Shown: positions 33,818-45,867 of the stretch, piece after piece
Position numbering within the stretch: position 1 is the stretch's first letter
How the letters are laid out: each line of letters opens with the position of its first letter
From: Darksidea phi
Taxonomy: Eukaryota; Ascomycota; Dothideomycetes; Pleosporales; Lentitheciaceae
Assembly: GCA_030770425.1 (NCBI GenBank)
Contig: JASJFT010000058.1
Location: forward strand, 1 to 64,000
Direction: 5' to 3'
Length of the DNA: 64,000 nucleotides
The notes under the pieces: generated by a model
Database searches by the model: none
What the model was told of the DNA's origin: nothing
The model's input: only the letters and a program-made list of their open reading frames with translations
Made by a program: the position numbers and the translations under genes

Positions 33818-34838
33818 GCCATAATTCTTTTCTTTGTCTCTGCATCTGCATCTTTACGACTGAGCCTTATGCCTTTCCGTCGGTTCCTCCCTGGGCCAGA
33901 CGCGCACGCTGGTATCTTTGCACCGACACTTACGGATGAAGGGTGTGCAGGACATTGGGGATATACGAGCTGGACCAACGCGTGCGATACTCATGGTCAG
34001 TGATGATATGCGAGTATTGGGAAGCTCGGTCTTATGATTATATTCCATACACTTCTACACATGTATCAACGCTTTACGCTCACACTTTTGGCGCTCGTTC
34101 CTAGTGATTCTGACCTGGATATTGGCCGGAGTGATTTTCGCAGGTTCCGCAATCACCACACTGCTCATGCGTATTGCGACATGCCGCCTTCAGGTAATCT
34201 CCACAGTGCTGGGTGATTACCCCCGTTGCTACGGCATGTGTAGCCCGCTCTCCTTCATATCTTCTGTTGGTGTCACATTTGCCGAGAGGTACACGTGGTG
34301 AGTAGGTCTCCAAACCTTCGGCCGATATAGTTAGTGTAGGGATTTTCAGGATGAGAAATGTGGTGGGGCACTGGAGAAGTCTGCTGAGAAATTCGACGCT
34401 TCGTGATGTCGAGTGGAAAGAGTATTGATAGTCGGTAGCTTTTGGTTTGAGGGGCTTGTCTGTAGTTGCTAGGTGGTGGAACTGTTATTCGCGCGGATTC
34501 GGCTGCTCTCGTCTAGCTACGCTTATATCACATAGCCAATTACCTTCTGTGTATGAGACTTTGAGGTGATACGAGACTTGTAATATGAAATCGAATTATT
34601 GTATGCACAGTGGGAAAGCTTAGACACCGCTAAGTAAATGCAAGCATGAGCAGGCCGGGACCCCTGCCCTAACAAACTTATCCAACAAGAACTATGCCAC
34701 ATGACGCGACAGACCCGGCCGCCTCGCATTTTTCACCCTTGACCATTCCTTCCTCACCCATCACCATCTCCAAATTTGGACGGATCATGCTAGTAATGAC
34801 ATCCTTTAACTTATCCGCACTAGCATTCAGTTCCTCCG
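33818..34838. other. Intergenic between CYS3-like gene and dynein light chain
   Basis: Convergent 3' flanks. Open frames are under 75 codons and unremarkable. Confidence 0.4.
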
Positions 34839-35528
34839 CTAGAGACCGATCCAGCTGATGGTAATCACCACATCCATGCCCCTCTTCTCCGCGCCATCCC
34901 ACTTGTAAGAGAAAGTTCCATCCTTCTCGGTGTTCCAGAAAGCGCCCACAGCGCTGTGCATGCCGCGGCGGCCGGCGGAACTGGCGTCTGAGGGGTTGCC
35001 TAGATGCTGGATTATGGTGCTGCTGGCAATGTATTTGTAGGCGGGTTGTTTATATTCGCCGGTTGCAGTCTTGTCGATGAGAGATTGGAGGATATTTTTC
35101 TGGGAAAGTGTGTTAGTGGGATGGGGGAGGCCGCTAGGAGGCGGTGATTGTGCGGTCGCTCCACGTCTAACGTAACAGCCGAGAACTTGTGTCGTCGTCT
35201 GTTGGACTGTTCATCCTGATAGCCTTCAACAAGTAGTACCTCCTAGAGGCTGTTCGGTCGGACGTGGGAGGCCGTTGTACTTGGAAAGGAGGTGGAGGAG
35301 GCGCACAATGATTTCGGAGTTCCATGTTTCTACTTGGGTATGCTCATATTTCTCTACTGTACCGAGGACTTGTTCGCAGACCTGTACAGCCCCTCGTCAG
35401 CCAATTCGATAGTTGTGGGCATGGTTGCCTACGTCAATGGCAATCTGCTGCAGGTCTTCTGTCGGGAGCGGCGTCTGCAGCTTGTTAGTGGATACGGCAA
35501 TGACAAGGCATCGAAATCTTACGGCCAT
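34839..35528 (-). CDS. Dynein light chain, Tctex/DYNLT type
   Basis: A light chain of cytoplasmic dynein that binds the intermediate chain and cargo. I assemble four exons, 35528-35523, 35474-35433, 35381-35307 and 35099-34839, all phase 0, giving 127 residues. It starts MATPLPTEDLQQIAID, continues VCEQVLGTVEKYEHTQVETWNSEII, and ends with the Tctex core (KYIASSTIIQHLG, GRRGMHSAVGAFWNTEKDG, DVVITISWIGL). Family length is about 110-170. The first coding exon is only six bases (ATGGCC before GTAAGA). The third intron (207 bases) has a less common GTGCGC donor. The exons are short, so the fit rests on the continuous family-like protein produced. Confidence 0.85.
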
Positions 35529-35920
35529 CGCGAATGTGGGATATGAATGTAGCAGTGAGTGGGGTCGTGAGAAGGCAGGACGGTGCGCTGCTGAGCTGTT
35601 TACGCCGAATGTTTTGCCCACGCCTGCTCGTTGCTTGCGCACGAGCGGCAGGCGTCACGTGGGCTGAGTGATTGGTCGATGGCTCCACCCTAGCATGGGA
35701 CGTGCTTGCCCGTCGCGACCCACCGCGGCGAAGAGCGAGATTGCAGAAGATGTTGCCATTGCTCCTCGACAACACACTTCCCTTGCGCGAGAAACATCCA
35801 ATTGAGGAGCTATCACGGCTACAACAGCATATCTTCACTCGATTACCGCTTGCTCTAGCTCACGCATCCGCACACAGCCTTTCCCGGTCCTTCTTTTGGC
35901 GGGGTCGTAGCACCGTCGTC
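35529..35920. promoter_or_regulatory. Divergent promoter of dynein light chain and vtc1
   Basis: About 390 bases between the two starts. A CACGTG lies at 35656-35661. An open frame from 35672 runs in phase into the VTC1 start, but the conserved protein begins at 35921. Confidence 0.4.
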
Positions 35921-36355
35921 ATGTCTTCTCAACCTCTCCTCCAGACCGCCCCAGGTAATTACCCTCACGCGCACACCCCCTCCACCCATCGACTAACCAC
36001 TCTCCCAGGCAAGCGCATCGCCCTCCCAACCCGCGTCGAGCCCAAGGTCTTCTTCGCCAACGAGCGCACCTTCCTCTCATGGCTAAACTTTACCGTCATC
36101 CTCGGCGGTCTCGCTGTCGGGCTGCTCAACTTCGGCGACAAGATCGGCCAGATTAGTGCAGGGCTGTTCACCCTTGTTGCGATGATGGCAATGGCGTATG
36201 CCCTGATCACGTTCCATTGGCGAGCGAAGAGCATTCGGCAGAGGGGGCAGGGCGGGTTTGATGATCGGTTTGGACCGACGGTTCTGGCGGTGGCGCTATT
36301 CGCGGCAGTGTTGACAAATTTCATCATGAGGATTACTATGGGCGGAAAGAAGTAA
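35921..36355 (+). CDS. vtc1: Vacuolar transporter chaperone VTC1
   Basis: VTC1 is a small membrane subunit of the vacuolar polyphosphate polymerase complex. Exons 35921-35954 and 36009-36355 give 126 residues (yeast VTC1 is 129). The spliced start is [20 protein letters not shown]. The conserved [19 protein letters not shown] motif (DUF202 type) is followed by three hydrophobic segments ([49 protein letters not shown]). The intron (35955-36008) is 54 bases, a multiple of three, and has no stop. Unspliced RNA would therefore insert 18 residues rather than truncate the protein. Confidence 0.93.
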   Translation: MSSQPLLQTAPGNYPHAHTPSTHRLTTLPGKRIALPTRVEPKVFFANERTFLSWLNFTVILGGLAVGLLNFGDKIGQISAGLFTLVAMMAMAYALITFHWRAKSIRQRGQGGFDDRFGPTVLAVALFAAVLTNFIMRITMGGKK

Positions 36356-38003
36356 GGAGTGGACGAGTGGACGAATGATGGTAGAGAGGTGCGGCGGTCA
36401 CGGCGGTCTTTTCGCGTACGGCTCATACTCATAAAGGTCAATCAGTACATGACGGACACAGATCATTGTCTGGGCGGATGTTTGGTACAGTAACCGGGGG
36501 TGGGGGGTAGGAGTTTGTTGTTCATTTTTGGTATCGGCTAGTGGAAGACATTCTTATTGATTCGCCGAAACGCCCCCTCCATCTTACAGCTGAAATCGCT
36601 GGGGTTCAGCCATTGACAGGTCCCCGCTAGTCATTGTTTTTGTCTATCCCAAAATTTAGGGCCACAATTCGGTACAGGGACAGCTAAACACGCCACTTCT
36701 CTTCTAGGGATGTAAGTTCTGTATAGCTTCTATCAATGATCAGAGCATGCTGAAAGAATCCATACGGGATCGGTATTGTGAGCTTCCAGATATGATCGAG
36801 AGCGACCAACGTCATCAAAGGCTCTGCGTACTGGGAGGAGACAGTCAAAAGGGAAATCTGCTAATTTCTTCGCCTGGGAGGCTCATCAGTTTAGTTTACC
36901 TTCACTCTCCGTGGCTCACATGCCCTGCATCAACTTGTCTTCTCACCTCAACGTAGAAGAATATGGAGCCGACATGGAAAGTCTACACGTAGCAAGATAA
37001 AAGCTTTACCAAGGAATAATATGTTATCCTGGCCGGTTTTTTAGACTACGCCTCATTCCAGCTAACAATCTCGCTCTTTCTTGAAAATTTAGTGGATCCG
37101 TCTCTCTTACATTGCGACGGGTGCCATATTTAGTTTACATGTTCACTGCCTTGCCACAGACCGTAGAACATAACAGGCATCCGACACGACCGAACGTCTC
37201 AGTGCCAGCAAATTCACAAACGCAAGTGCCAACGCAGTTTGAAACATGCACAATCGCATGAGTAGCAGCCATCGCGTCGTCAAACTCGCGGAATAACCCA
37301 AAAAAGTGACACAAAAAGGTATTTCGTCCCGAATACCTTGAAACGCAAGAAGGTTGTTGGTTACAGTCATTGCGTCACGGCATGACTACGAGGGCAACGG
37401 CCCGAGCCTTATGAAAGCTTACAAAGCGAGCCGTATACCGGGGGTAACAGCCAGAGCCTCAGAGAGGGCGTGGCGCGTGCCATGATGTTGAGCGGTAGCG
37501 ACAGTAGTCTACCAGACCCGAGGGCAGCCAGAAACGTGACCTGCTACCTGCTCAACGTCCCATAAAAACTTCTTCATCAGCAGAGCGTTGCACTCCATCC
37601 TCCATCCTCCACAGTCTTATCGATTGCTCTACCCATCCACGCAGCTAGCTTACCTCTTCAACCTGCGACATCACTCACCTCCATCTCGCGGCCCCACGAG
37701 TGCCCGCGGGGAAACATGCACAATATACGATCATTGTGCTGAAAAATGGACTATATTATAACTCTAGGAATCATCCACAAAAACGTAAGCTCAAGCCCAA
37801 GACCGCGTCCCATCAACGCCTGTGCTACATCACCTCCATCCAATCCACACTGGAACTCATAACTCCGACTTCGCCACTATTCCTACCTCCACTCATGTTA
37901 CTTGAAATGTCCTGCTAGCTAAAGCTAGTCGAGATATGGGACCTAAGGAAGGAACTGTGAGCACAACGGTCCAGACTTGATTGATATAGGTTCCTTCGCC
38001 AAC
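36356..38003. other. Gene-free 1.6-kb region
   Basis: It lies between vtc1 and the BTB gene. Around 37560-37720 a CATAAAAA motif, a CT-rich stretch and a short ATG frame look promoter-like, but no continuing coding sequence follows. Nothing is supported as a gene. Confidence 0.4.
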
Positions 38004-39493
38004 TCAGGCCACTGCTACAGATGCATTTACTGCATTAGCGCGTGCCTCTTCGTTCAGTTGAGAATTTTCAGGAACAGCCGCTTCGTAGTTGCTTTGACCG
38101 GCTCCGATATCCGGTACTACTGCCTCGCCTTGGGAAACCGGATTGACCTGTGCTGCTACGCTTGCAATCCCGACTGGGGTATTGCTAATTTGAGTCGCTC
38201 CAGAGCCTTCAACTCCTTCGTCATCAACCTGAACTAAACCGACACTCGGCACAGCCCCGTGACTTTGGGCTGAAACGTTGCGTTGGGTCAGGCTCTCACC
38301 GTGTTCCTCTGAGTCGGCTTGAGTGGCACCGCCTTCGACTGATTCGCCACCTTGGGCTGGTCCATCGGCACGTTCTCCCGCACTGGCTTGAGCTTCGTCA
38401 TTTGGTTGGAGCTCACTATCGGCCAGAGGTGCGCCATACGCTGGTTCTCCGTCATCTGCAGAAGCTCCTCCCCCTGCTCCCCCGACCTCATTAGGTAGAG
38501 CCGCATTGTCTACTTGTGCGGCATCATCTGTTGGAGTCCCATCAGCTGCCGCTTCATTTTCTGCTTGAGCTCCATCGTCCGCCTCAGCTCCATCAGCGTC
38601 CTGATCCGCATCTGCTGTGGCCGTATCATCATTAGCTTGAGCTGCGTCGACACCTTGGGCTTCGCCATTAGCCTGAGCCTCGTCTTCTTTCGGCTCCTCA
38701 ACCTTCTCCTCTGGCCTACAACTCTCACAACCCTCCCTCTCCTTCGCTTTCTCCTTATGACAGCCACACTCCACCAAACTCTTCGCCTTTTCTTTATCCT
38801 TCATCTTGCTACTACGAATCATAACCCTTAGCAAGAATTCAACCGGTAGCTCCTTCCGCAGCTCCAGCTCTCCATTACTCTCTGTGTCGCAACTCTCATC
38901 CCAAAACGCACAGTGCAGACCCACAAGCAGCTCCAGCATCGCGCTCTTCTCCGTCAGGTTGTCGAAAGCGTAGATGATGACTTCATAGTACGGTGGGATG
39001 CAGTCCTTGGTGAGAGACGCGGCGAAGTGGTTGTAGACGGCACAGCGGAAAGTCGGGACAAGGAAGCGATCTGCGAAGACGTAGGTTTTGATGACGAGGA
39101 TCTCGGCCAGTTGGACATGCTCTGTTGAGTTGGATTTGATGTTGTCGGTTGGCACAATCCAGTGCCTATTCTTCTCCGGCACCTTTTGGCTGTACAGCCA
39201 ATCTACGAAGACGTCGAAAACCTGGGGTTCGATATCCGGGAGCTCCACTACACGGTCTTCGGCTTCTTTCCAGGGTTCTTTGAGTGCGTTCCTGAAATAT
39301 TCGGAGTAGTACGAGATGAGTTCTTTGTATATTCTGTACTTTTGGTGGTCGGGACCGACGTCGACTATAATCATGTCGTTGCCACGTGCCAGAGCGCTGT
39401 ATGTGGTGTAAGTGTTGACAGCATTGCATGGAGATGATTTAGAACAATAGCATACCTCAAGGATGGCGGCTTGGATTCTTCCGTCGCAGCCAT
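38004..39493 (-). CDS. BTB/POZ domain protein with long acidic, Ala/Gln-rich tail
   Basis: Exons 39493-39456 and 39396-38004 (intron GTATGC to ACAG) give 476 residues starting MAATEESKPPSL. A BTB/POZ fold covers about residues 14-120 (MIIVDVGPDHQKYRIYKELI, YYSEYFRNALKEPWKEAED, VFDVFVDWLYSQKVP), followed by a BACK-like helical part (LAEILVIKTYVFADRFLVP). Such fungal BTB proteins are numerous, and their partners are usually unknown. A short Cys/His cluster (VECGCHKEKAKEREGCESC) precedes a tail of about 210 residues made of degenerate A/Q/D/E repeats. The open frame upstream of this start lacks protein resemblance, so I prefer the spliced start. Confidence 0.75.
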
Positions 39494-41323
39494 GGTTGCA
39501 GAGTGGGATTAGAAAAACTAGGAAACAAGTTATGGCAGGATCTGGATTGTATTCTGTGTAGACAGCGAGGCTGTGGAATCGAAGCCTACAGGGTTCAGAA
39601 TCAAGTGCCAGTCGGCCGGGGAAAATCAAGTTGGGGAACCGTATTTATACGCAGAATTTGGATTATAAGGAAGCTTCACCACGAAAGTAGAGGCCGCTTC
39701 TTAAAGACGAGGGTCGGAGGAGCTCAGATGCGTTGGCTGAAGCCTCGCTGCTGCCTTCGACACACGAACCAATCACAGTGGTGGCGCCACAACTGCGCCA
39801 CGACAGCGATATTCCTATGAATCGCGCATATTTCACTTCTTTTTGCAGATTGGTTAATTGCCCTCAAGCGGTGATACCATGCTCAGCCAGACAAACTTTA
39901 AACCAAGATTCCCGTCATAAGATCTCCACCGGCGTAGCACAGTGTAGCTCCCATTCGCAAGCCCCATCCTAGATCTTCCTTTCTCCGCAAGTTTCCTTGT
40001 GCCGACACCCTGACCGTCCTCTGCCCGACTCATTATAGTGGTAGCCGCGAGGATCGAGGTTTTTCTCCATCTTGTAGCTAATGCGTTGTGTACTTGCACG
40101 CCACTCTCCTGGAAAGCTCATGTGCCAATTACCCGTAAGGCTCATCAAACAATGCCAGCTGATCTTCGACTCGTTGTCACCGATACACATCGACGAAAAA
40201 GACTCTCAGAATCGGATCTCCAGTTTGCAAGAGACTGAAGTTGACGTGCCAAAAAGGTATGAGCCCATCGAAGTGCTCTTCGATGACTCGGTTGAGGCTG
40301 ACATCAGCTCGGGGACGGTAAATTGGCCAGGAGACGCGTAGGGCATAACTTTAAGTGTGTTCTCGGTGTACACTTCCGAGTTATTCGCCCACTCCTTCGC
40401 TTGCCATTCCCATCCACTTTTCCTCGGTAAACGTCCTGAAGAACCGGTCGATGAGCCTTTGGCCAGGAAAAAGGGCTGAGCCTCGTTAGCAAGGGGCGCT
40501 ATTCGCCTAAGCGGAGACCATCCTATGTGATACGCGGGGGCTCTTCCTCGGCCATATTGGAAATGGTTCTGCGGTTTAGATCTTTTGTATTTACTGTTCA
40601 ATAAAACTTGGTGGACTCAATAAGCATGACTCCGTAGAGCTTCATCGGTGATGTAGTTCTGCAGGCTTCTCCTCAAGAAGCGTCACCGCTAGTGCTGAAC
40701 GCGTATAGAAAAATGAGAGAAGAGAAGTATCTTGAGGCTCAAGACGGCTGTAGGCGAGCGTACGGGGTTCGATATTTGGCTGGCGAGACAAATATACATG
40801 TAATTAAACCTGCAGCCTTTTCCACTAGCGCATACACGAGATATTGGTAATGCGCTGTGACGGGAACAGTGAAAACACTTGCGCTAAGTAAGAGTACTGC
40901 ATCTTCCCACGTCTGACGAGGCTCCCTGATATATACATATAGCAAACCGAAGGGAAAGCTCTGTAACGATGTATAATATTATTGGCTTCTTAGAAGACGC
41001 ATAGAAGGCCGGGATACGAAGGCGGGAAAGTTGATCTATAGGGGTGTTCGTACCTATCGTCTCATATTGGGGCGCCGCTGTCACACGATTACGATGTAGT
41101 TCGCACCTTCGAGTTACGTGTATGCAGCAACCCCATGAATATTATTGCTATCAGTCAGATGAGGAGCGCGAGGCTCGCTAATACAGGCAGGGACGCGCAT
41201 CGACAACAATAGCATGAACTTCCGCACTGCGAGTGAGCAATGATACACGGCAGAATCTCAATAATGGGTCGGGTGAAACCTGATATGTAAACATGGTATA
41301 ATACAAGCAAGAGCCAGATCTAC
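39494..41323. other. Gene-poor 1.8-kb region
   Basis: No clear gene. The best candidate is an 86-codon plus-strand frame at 40081-40341 (ATG start; acidic C-terminal half with KRYEPIEVLFDDSVEADISS). It is unrecognised and could be chance. Confidence 0.35.
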
Positions 41324-42171
41324 CTATGTAGTTAGGTTTAGTTCGGCAAGTGCCGCCTCAGACTCCGCTAGCGCTTTAACCGCTGCCTTCTCCTTCCTCT
41401 TCTTACTTTTCTTGAGATAGGTCCTGGCTTGGGCGATGCGCATCCCCTTTGGCGCCACCACACCCGGTTCTTGATGGACGTTGTTAGGCAGCTTCCAGTC
41501 GTCTACCGGTTCCGGGTAGTGCATGTCCCTCTTATATCTGTCTTCATGAAGGTAGACTCTCTTCGGCGCGGCTAGTAACCTGTCGTCCCAGTTGGCTTTC
41601 TTGTGCTCCTTCATCTTGTCCACCATCTCTCGAAGGGTTTGCATGCCGTTTTCACGGAATTGTGTGACTTTCTTTACGTTCTTCGCCGTCATCTCGTTCA
41701 GAAGTTTGTCTTTAGGTATGTGCAATAGCGTCTTTGCAGTCATGGCGAAGCGCATGTCTTTCGGTCCGTCGACGAGTTCGAGAATGGCGGATTCGGCTTG
41801 GTCTTCTTTTACGGGCTCGATACGGAGAACGCGTGTGTAACCGCCAGGGCGACTCATATAGCGCTCTCTTATAGGACCAAAGAGCTTGGGCACTAGCTCG
41901 TTGGGTTCCTGCGAGCATTAGCGTGTAATTGATGGTTACGAAGCAATCGTCGTACGAAGAATATCTGGTGTGCTCTCCGGCGCGTTGCGACTGTGTTCTT
42001 CTTCCCCAGCGTCACCAACCTCTCGGCTAGCCGCTGCGCCTCCTTTGCCTTGTGCCATGTTGTTGTTATCGATTCGTGCTTGAACAGCGACGTGACGAGA
42101 TTTCGCAGCAGAGCTTCTCGATGCGACGAGGACCGGCTGAGATGGCGGTATTTCATGTGTCCACCCGCCAT
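41324..42171 (-). CDS. mrpl8: Mitochondrial large-subunit ribosomal protein bL17m
   Basis: A mitochondrial ribosomal protein homologous to bacterial L17. Exons 42171-41956 and 41908-41324 (intron GTACGA to GCAG, phase 0) give 266 residues. The N-terminus MAGGHMKYRHLSRSSSHREA and LLRNLVTSLFKHESITTTWH are the L17 signature. Splicing joins RRAHQIFF to EPNELVPKLFGPI, then YTRVLRIEPVK. The extra C-terminal 130 residues are typical of the fungal mitochondrial form. A GTGAGT...GTAG intron candidate also lies just upstream, in the 5' leader (about 42236-42186). It is divergent from RNR1. Confidence 0.93.
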
Positions 42172-42364
42172 GATGGGCGAATGCTCTGCTACAGAGACAA
42201 GGTCAGAAGAGCAGGCGGAGTTGCGATGGTACTCACGGCATGCGATGTTGGGCAATCAATGGCCGGTGTTGTCGTGAAAAGTCCGGGCGGCGGCACAACG
42301 TTCTTCCAGGACCGCTTTAAAGTTGAAGGCACGGCTAAGCACGCGCTTTCTGGGTCAAAGCGCG

Positions 42365-42370
42365 ACGCGT
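42365..42370. promoter_or_regulatory. ACGCGT (MCB-like) element upstream of rnr1
   Basis: This lies 112 bases upstream of the RNR1 start, in the 310-base divergent promoter shared with bL17m. In yeasts ACGCGT is bound by MBF and drives G1/S expression of RNR genes. Function here is inference. Confidence 0.5.
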
Positions 42371-42481
42371 CTCAGCACTTAAACTCCTCTGCGTCCTCGC
42401 GTCTTTGCCCACTTCCACACCACGAGTTCCCCTCACACTCAAGATACCCATCCACGTTTCTACTTCCTTTAGCCACGCAAT

Positions 42482-45320
42482 ATGTTTGTCTGGAAGCGTG
42501 GTACGTACATACCTCAATCGCTGTTTCCGACATCCCGCCGTCAATACTAACAGGCGAACTCCAGATGGACGCAAAGAACGCGTCCAGTTCGACAAGATCA
42601 CTGCTCGGGTGTCCAGGCTATGTTATGGCTTGGACCCCGAACACGTCGATCCTGCTGCCATTACAATGAAGGTTATCTCCGGCGTGTACCAAGGTGTGAC
42701 GACCGTCCAACTAGACGACTTGGTAAGTAACAACGCTCTAGAAACGTCTCTCCAGCGTACTGACGAATCCTAGGCCGCCGAGACAGCAGCGTACATGACT
42801 GTCACCCATCCCGACTACGCCATCCTCGCTGCACGTATCGCCGTGTCTAACCTTCACAAACAAACAAAGAAGCAGTTCTCTGCCGTGATAAAAGACCTAC
42901 ACGACTACGTGAATCCTAAGACTGGCAAGCACCAGCCGATGATTGCCGATTCGGTCTACGAGACTGTACAAAAGCACGAGGACGAGCTGAACTCGGCCAT
43001 CGTCTACGACCGCGACTTCAACTACCAATTCTTCGGCTTCAAAACTCTCGAGCGCTCATATCTGCTCCGTATCGACGGAAAGGTTGCCGAGCGCCCACAA
43101 CACATGCTGATGCGTGTGGCTGTAGGCATTCATGGCGAGGATATCGAGAAGGCCATCGAGACATACGACATGATGTCGCAGAAATATTTTACACACGCTT
43201 CGCCGACGCTCTTCAATGCCGGTACACCATCGCCGCAAATGTCATCCTGTTTTCTCATCGACATGAAGGAAGATAGCATCGACGGCATTTACGACACGCT
43301 GAAGACATGTGCCCTGATTTCCAAGACCGCTGGCGGTATTGGTCTAAACGTCCACCGTATTCGCGCCACAGGTGCATATATCGGTGGCACCAACGGAACA
43401 TCAAACGGTCTCGTTCCTATGCTTCGCGTCTTTAACAATACTGCTAGATATGTGGACCAAGGAGGCAACAAGCGTCCAGGTGCCTTCGCCATCTACCTGG
43501 AGCCATGGCATGCCGACGTATTCAACTTCCTTGACCTCCGCAAGAACCACGGCAAGGAGGAAATCCGCGCTCGTGACTTGTTCTACGCACTGTGGGTGCC
43601 TGACCTATTCATGAAGCGTGTCCAGGAGAACGGTGAATGGACATTGTTCTGCCCCAGTGAAGCTCCTGGCCTTGCCGACGTCTACGGCGATGAGTTTGAA
43701 GAGCTCTACCACCGTTACGAGAAGGAAAACCGTGGGCGCGAGACAGTGCGCGCCCAAAAGCTCTGGTACGCCATCTTGGAGGCTCAGACTGAGACTGGCA
43801 ACCCGTACATGCTTTACAAGGATGCCTGCAACCGAAAGAGCAACCAGAAGAACCTCGGGACAATCCGAAGCTCTAATCTCTGCACCGAAATCATCGAGTA
43901 CACTGCTCCCGATGAGGTAGCTGTGTGCAATTTGGCTTCTCTTGCCCTTCCTAGGTTCGTTGACGACAGGCGTCGCGCGTACGACTTCCAGAAGCTTCAC
44001 GAAATCACCCAGATTGTCACTCGTAACCTCAACAAGATCATCGAGGTCAATCACTACCCTGTCGAAGAGGCCCGCCGTAGCAACTTCAGGCACAGGCCCA
44101 TCGGTCTCGGTGTCCAAGGTCTTGCCGACACTTTCCTTGCGCTGCGCATGCCCTTTGACTCGCCTGAGGCTCAAAAGCTCAACATTCAGATCTTCGAGAC
44201 AATCTACCATGCTGCTCTGACTTCGTCGTGCGAGCTCGCTAAAGAGTTTGGACCTTACCAAACCTACGAGGGTTGCCCAGTCTCACAGGGCATTCTGCAG
44301 TACGATATGTGGAACGTCACTCCCACAGACCTCTGGGACTGGGCTCCATTGAAGGAGAAGATTGCGCAGTACGGCGTCCGCAATTCCTTGCTTGTTGCCC
44401 CCATGCCTACCGCTTCCACGTCTCAAATCCTTGGATATAATGAGTGCTTCGAGCCGTACACTTCCAACATCTACTCGCGCCGTGTCTTGGCTGGCGAGTT
44501 CCAGATTGTCAACCCATGGTTGCTAAGAGATCTGGTTGAGATGGGCTTGTGGTCCGATAACATGAAGAATCGCATCATTGCCGATGGCGGTTCTATCCAA
44601 AGGATCCCCAACATCCCGGATGAGATCAAGGCGCTGTACAAGACCGTCTGGGAAATCTCACAGCGCACCATTGTGCAAATGGCTGCAGACCGGGGTGCCT
44701 TCATCGATCAGTCGCAGTCCCTCAACATCCACATGAAGGAGCCTACTATGGGCAAGATCACATCGATGCACTTTGCGGGATGGAAGCTTGGTCTCAAGAC
44801 TGGCATGTACTATCTGCGAACCATGGCAGCCTCTGCTCCCATTCAGTTCACCGTTGACCAAGAGGCACTGAAGGTTGCCGACACCAACGTTGCTCGCGCT
44901 CTGTCTTCCAAACGCAAAGCGTACGCCGCTTCACCATCGCCGTCTTCTGTTCCTAGACCTATGTATATGGCGAAGACTCCCAATGGCGCCGCGGATAGCA
45001 CGCCTCCTAACGGCGTCTCCACTACCACCGCCACCCCACCCCCTAGCTCCGAGAACAAGCAGCTGAATGGCGTCGCTAAGGAGAATCCTCTGGACACGAA
45101 GCCTATCAAGGCTGATGTTGATGAAGGTGACAGCCCCAAGGTATTGGCCGCTGAGCCTAATGGCAAGCCGGCCGACGACGAAGCTCTGCCTGAACCTGCC
45201 ACTAAGCAGGAGGAGGACAAGGGAGAGGAGAGCAGCACACGGGAAGCGGATATTTACTCCGACGCTGTCCTTGCTTGCTCGATAGAGAACAAAGAAGCTT
45301 GCATCATGTGCAGTGGTTAG
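42482..45320 (+). CDS. rnr1: Ribonucleoside-diphosphate reductase large subunit
   Basis: The catalytic subunit of class Ia ribonucleotide reductase, which makes dNDPs for DNA synthesis with the RNR2-type small subunit. Exons 42482-42500, 42565-42722 and 42774-45320 give 907 residues. The first exon is 19 bases (MFVWKR) and joins to [20 protein letters not shown], the N-terminal ATP-cone. Catalytic landmarks are [43 protein letters not shown] and [19 protein letters not shown]. The C-terminus ends with the redox-active pair in EACIMCSG. A Ser/Pro/Thr-rich linker of about 100 residues separates the core from the tail. Family identity is secure. Confidence 0.98.
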
Positions 45321-45867
45321 AAATAGTCTCGGAAACTTATAATATGTACAGGTAAATGCAATATGCAGGCGGCAGGCGACTGCCTCGCATTACTCCCGTT
45401 AATGTATCCATGGCGTTCGGGAGGGACTGCTTTGGGTACTGCAGAAGAACGATTGTTTACGAAGTTGAAATTTGGTCGTTTACATTCCTTTACACAACCT
45501 AATATGAATAGCGAATATATGTCTGCTTTGCTTCATACTCGTCCAAACATGTCCATTGATGTTTGGTTGCTGCAGTCTGGTACTCCATGGGTCCATCCCA
45601 TTCAGTGAGGCGGGTGCCCCTCCAAGCGGAAATATTTCCGAGTAAACGCGAAACAGGAGCCCCACGTTCACGCCCCACGCACGCCTTGTGAGCTACAAAA
45701 CCGAACCCTGCACTTGTCTGGAACTTCGAATCTGCATTAATACGCGTTCTAAAGCGATTTGGCGAGTCAATCGTATACCATACCTCCGACCCGCTTGCTG
45801 ACGAATTCACATCAGCGCCTCTCTCTACCTCCCCACATCCCCATCTCTTATATCCCTAGCTGCTCGC
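45321..45867. other. Intergenic between rnr1 and YCII gene
   Basis: No gene seen. It should hold the rnr1 3' end and the promoter of the next plus-strand gene, with a pyrimidine-rich stretch before the ATG. Confidence 0.4.

Noticed and set aside
38004..39629. Unspliced 541-codon reading of the BTB gene
   Set aside because: Its first 65 residues show no BTB resemblance, while a clean GTATGC...ACAG intron gives a sensible start (MAATEESKPP).
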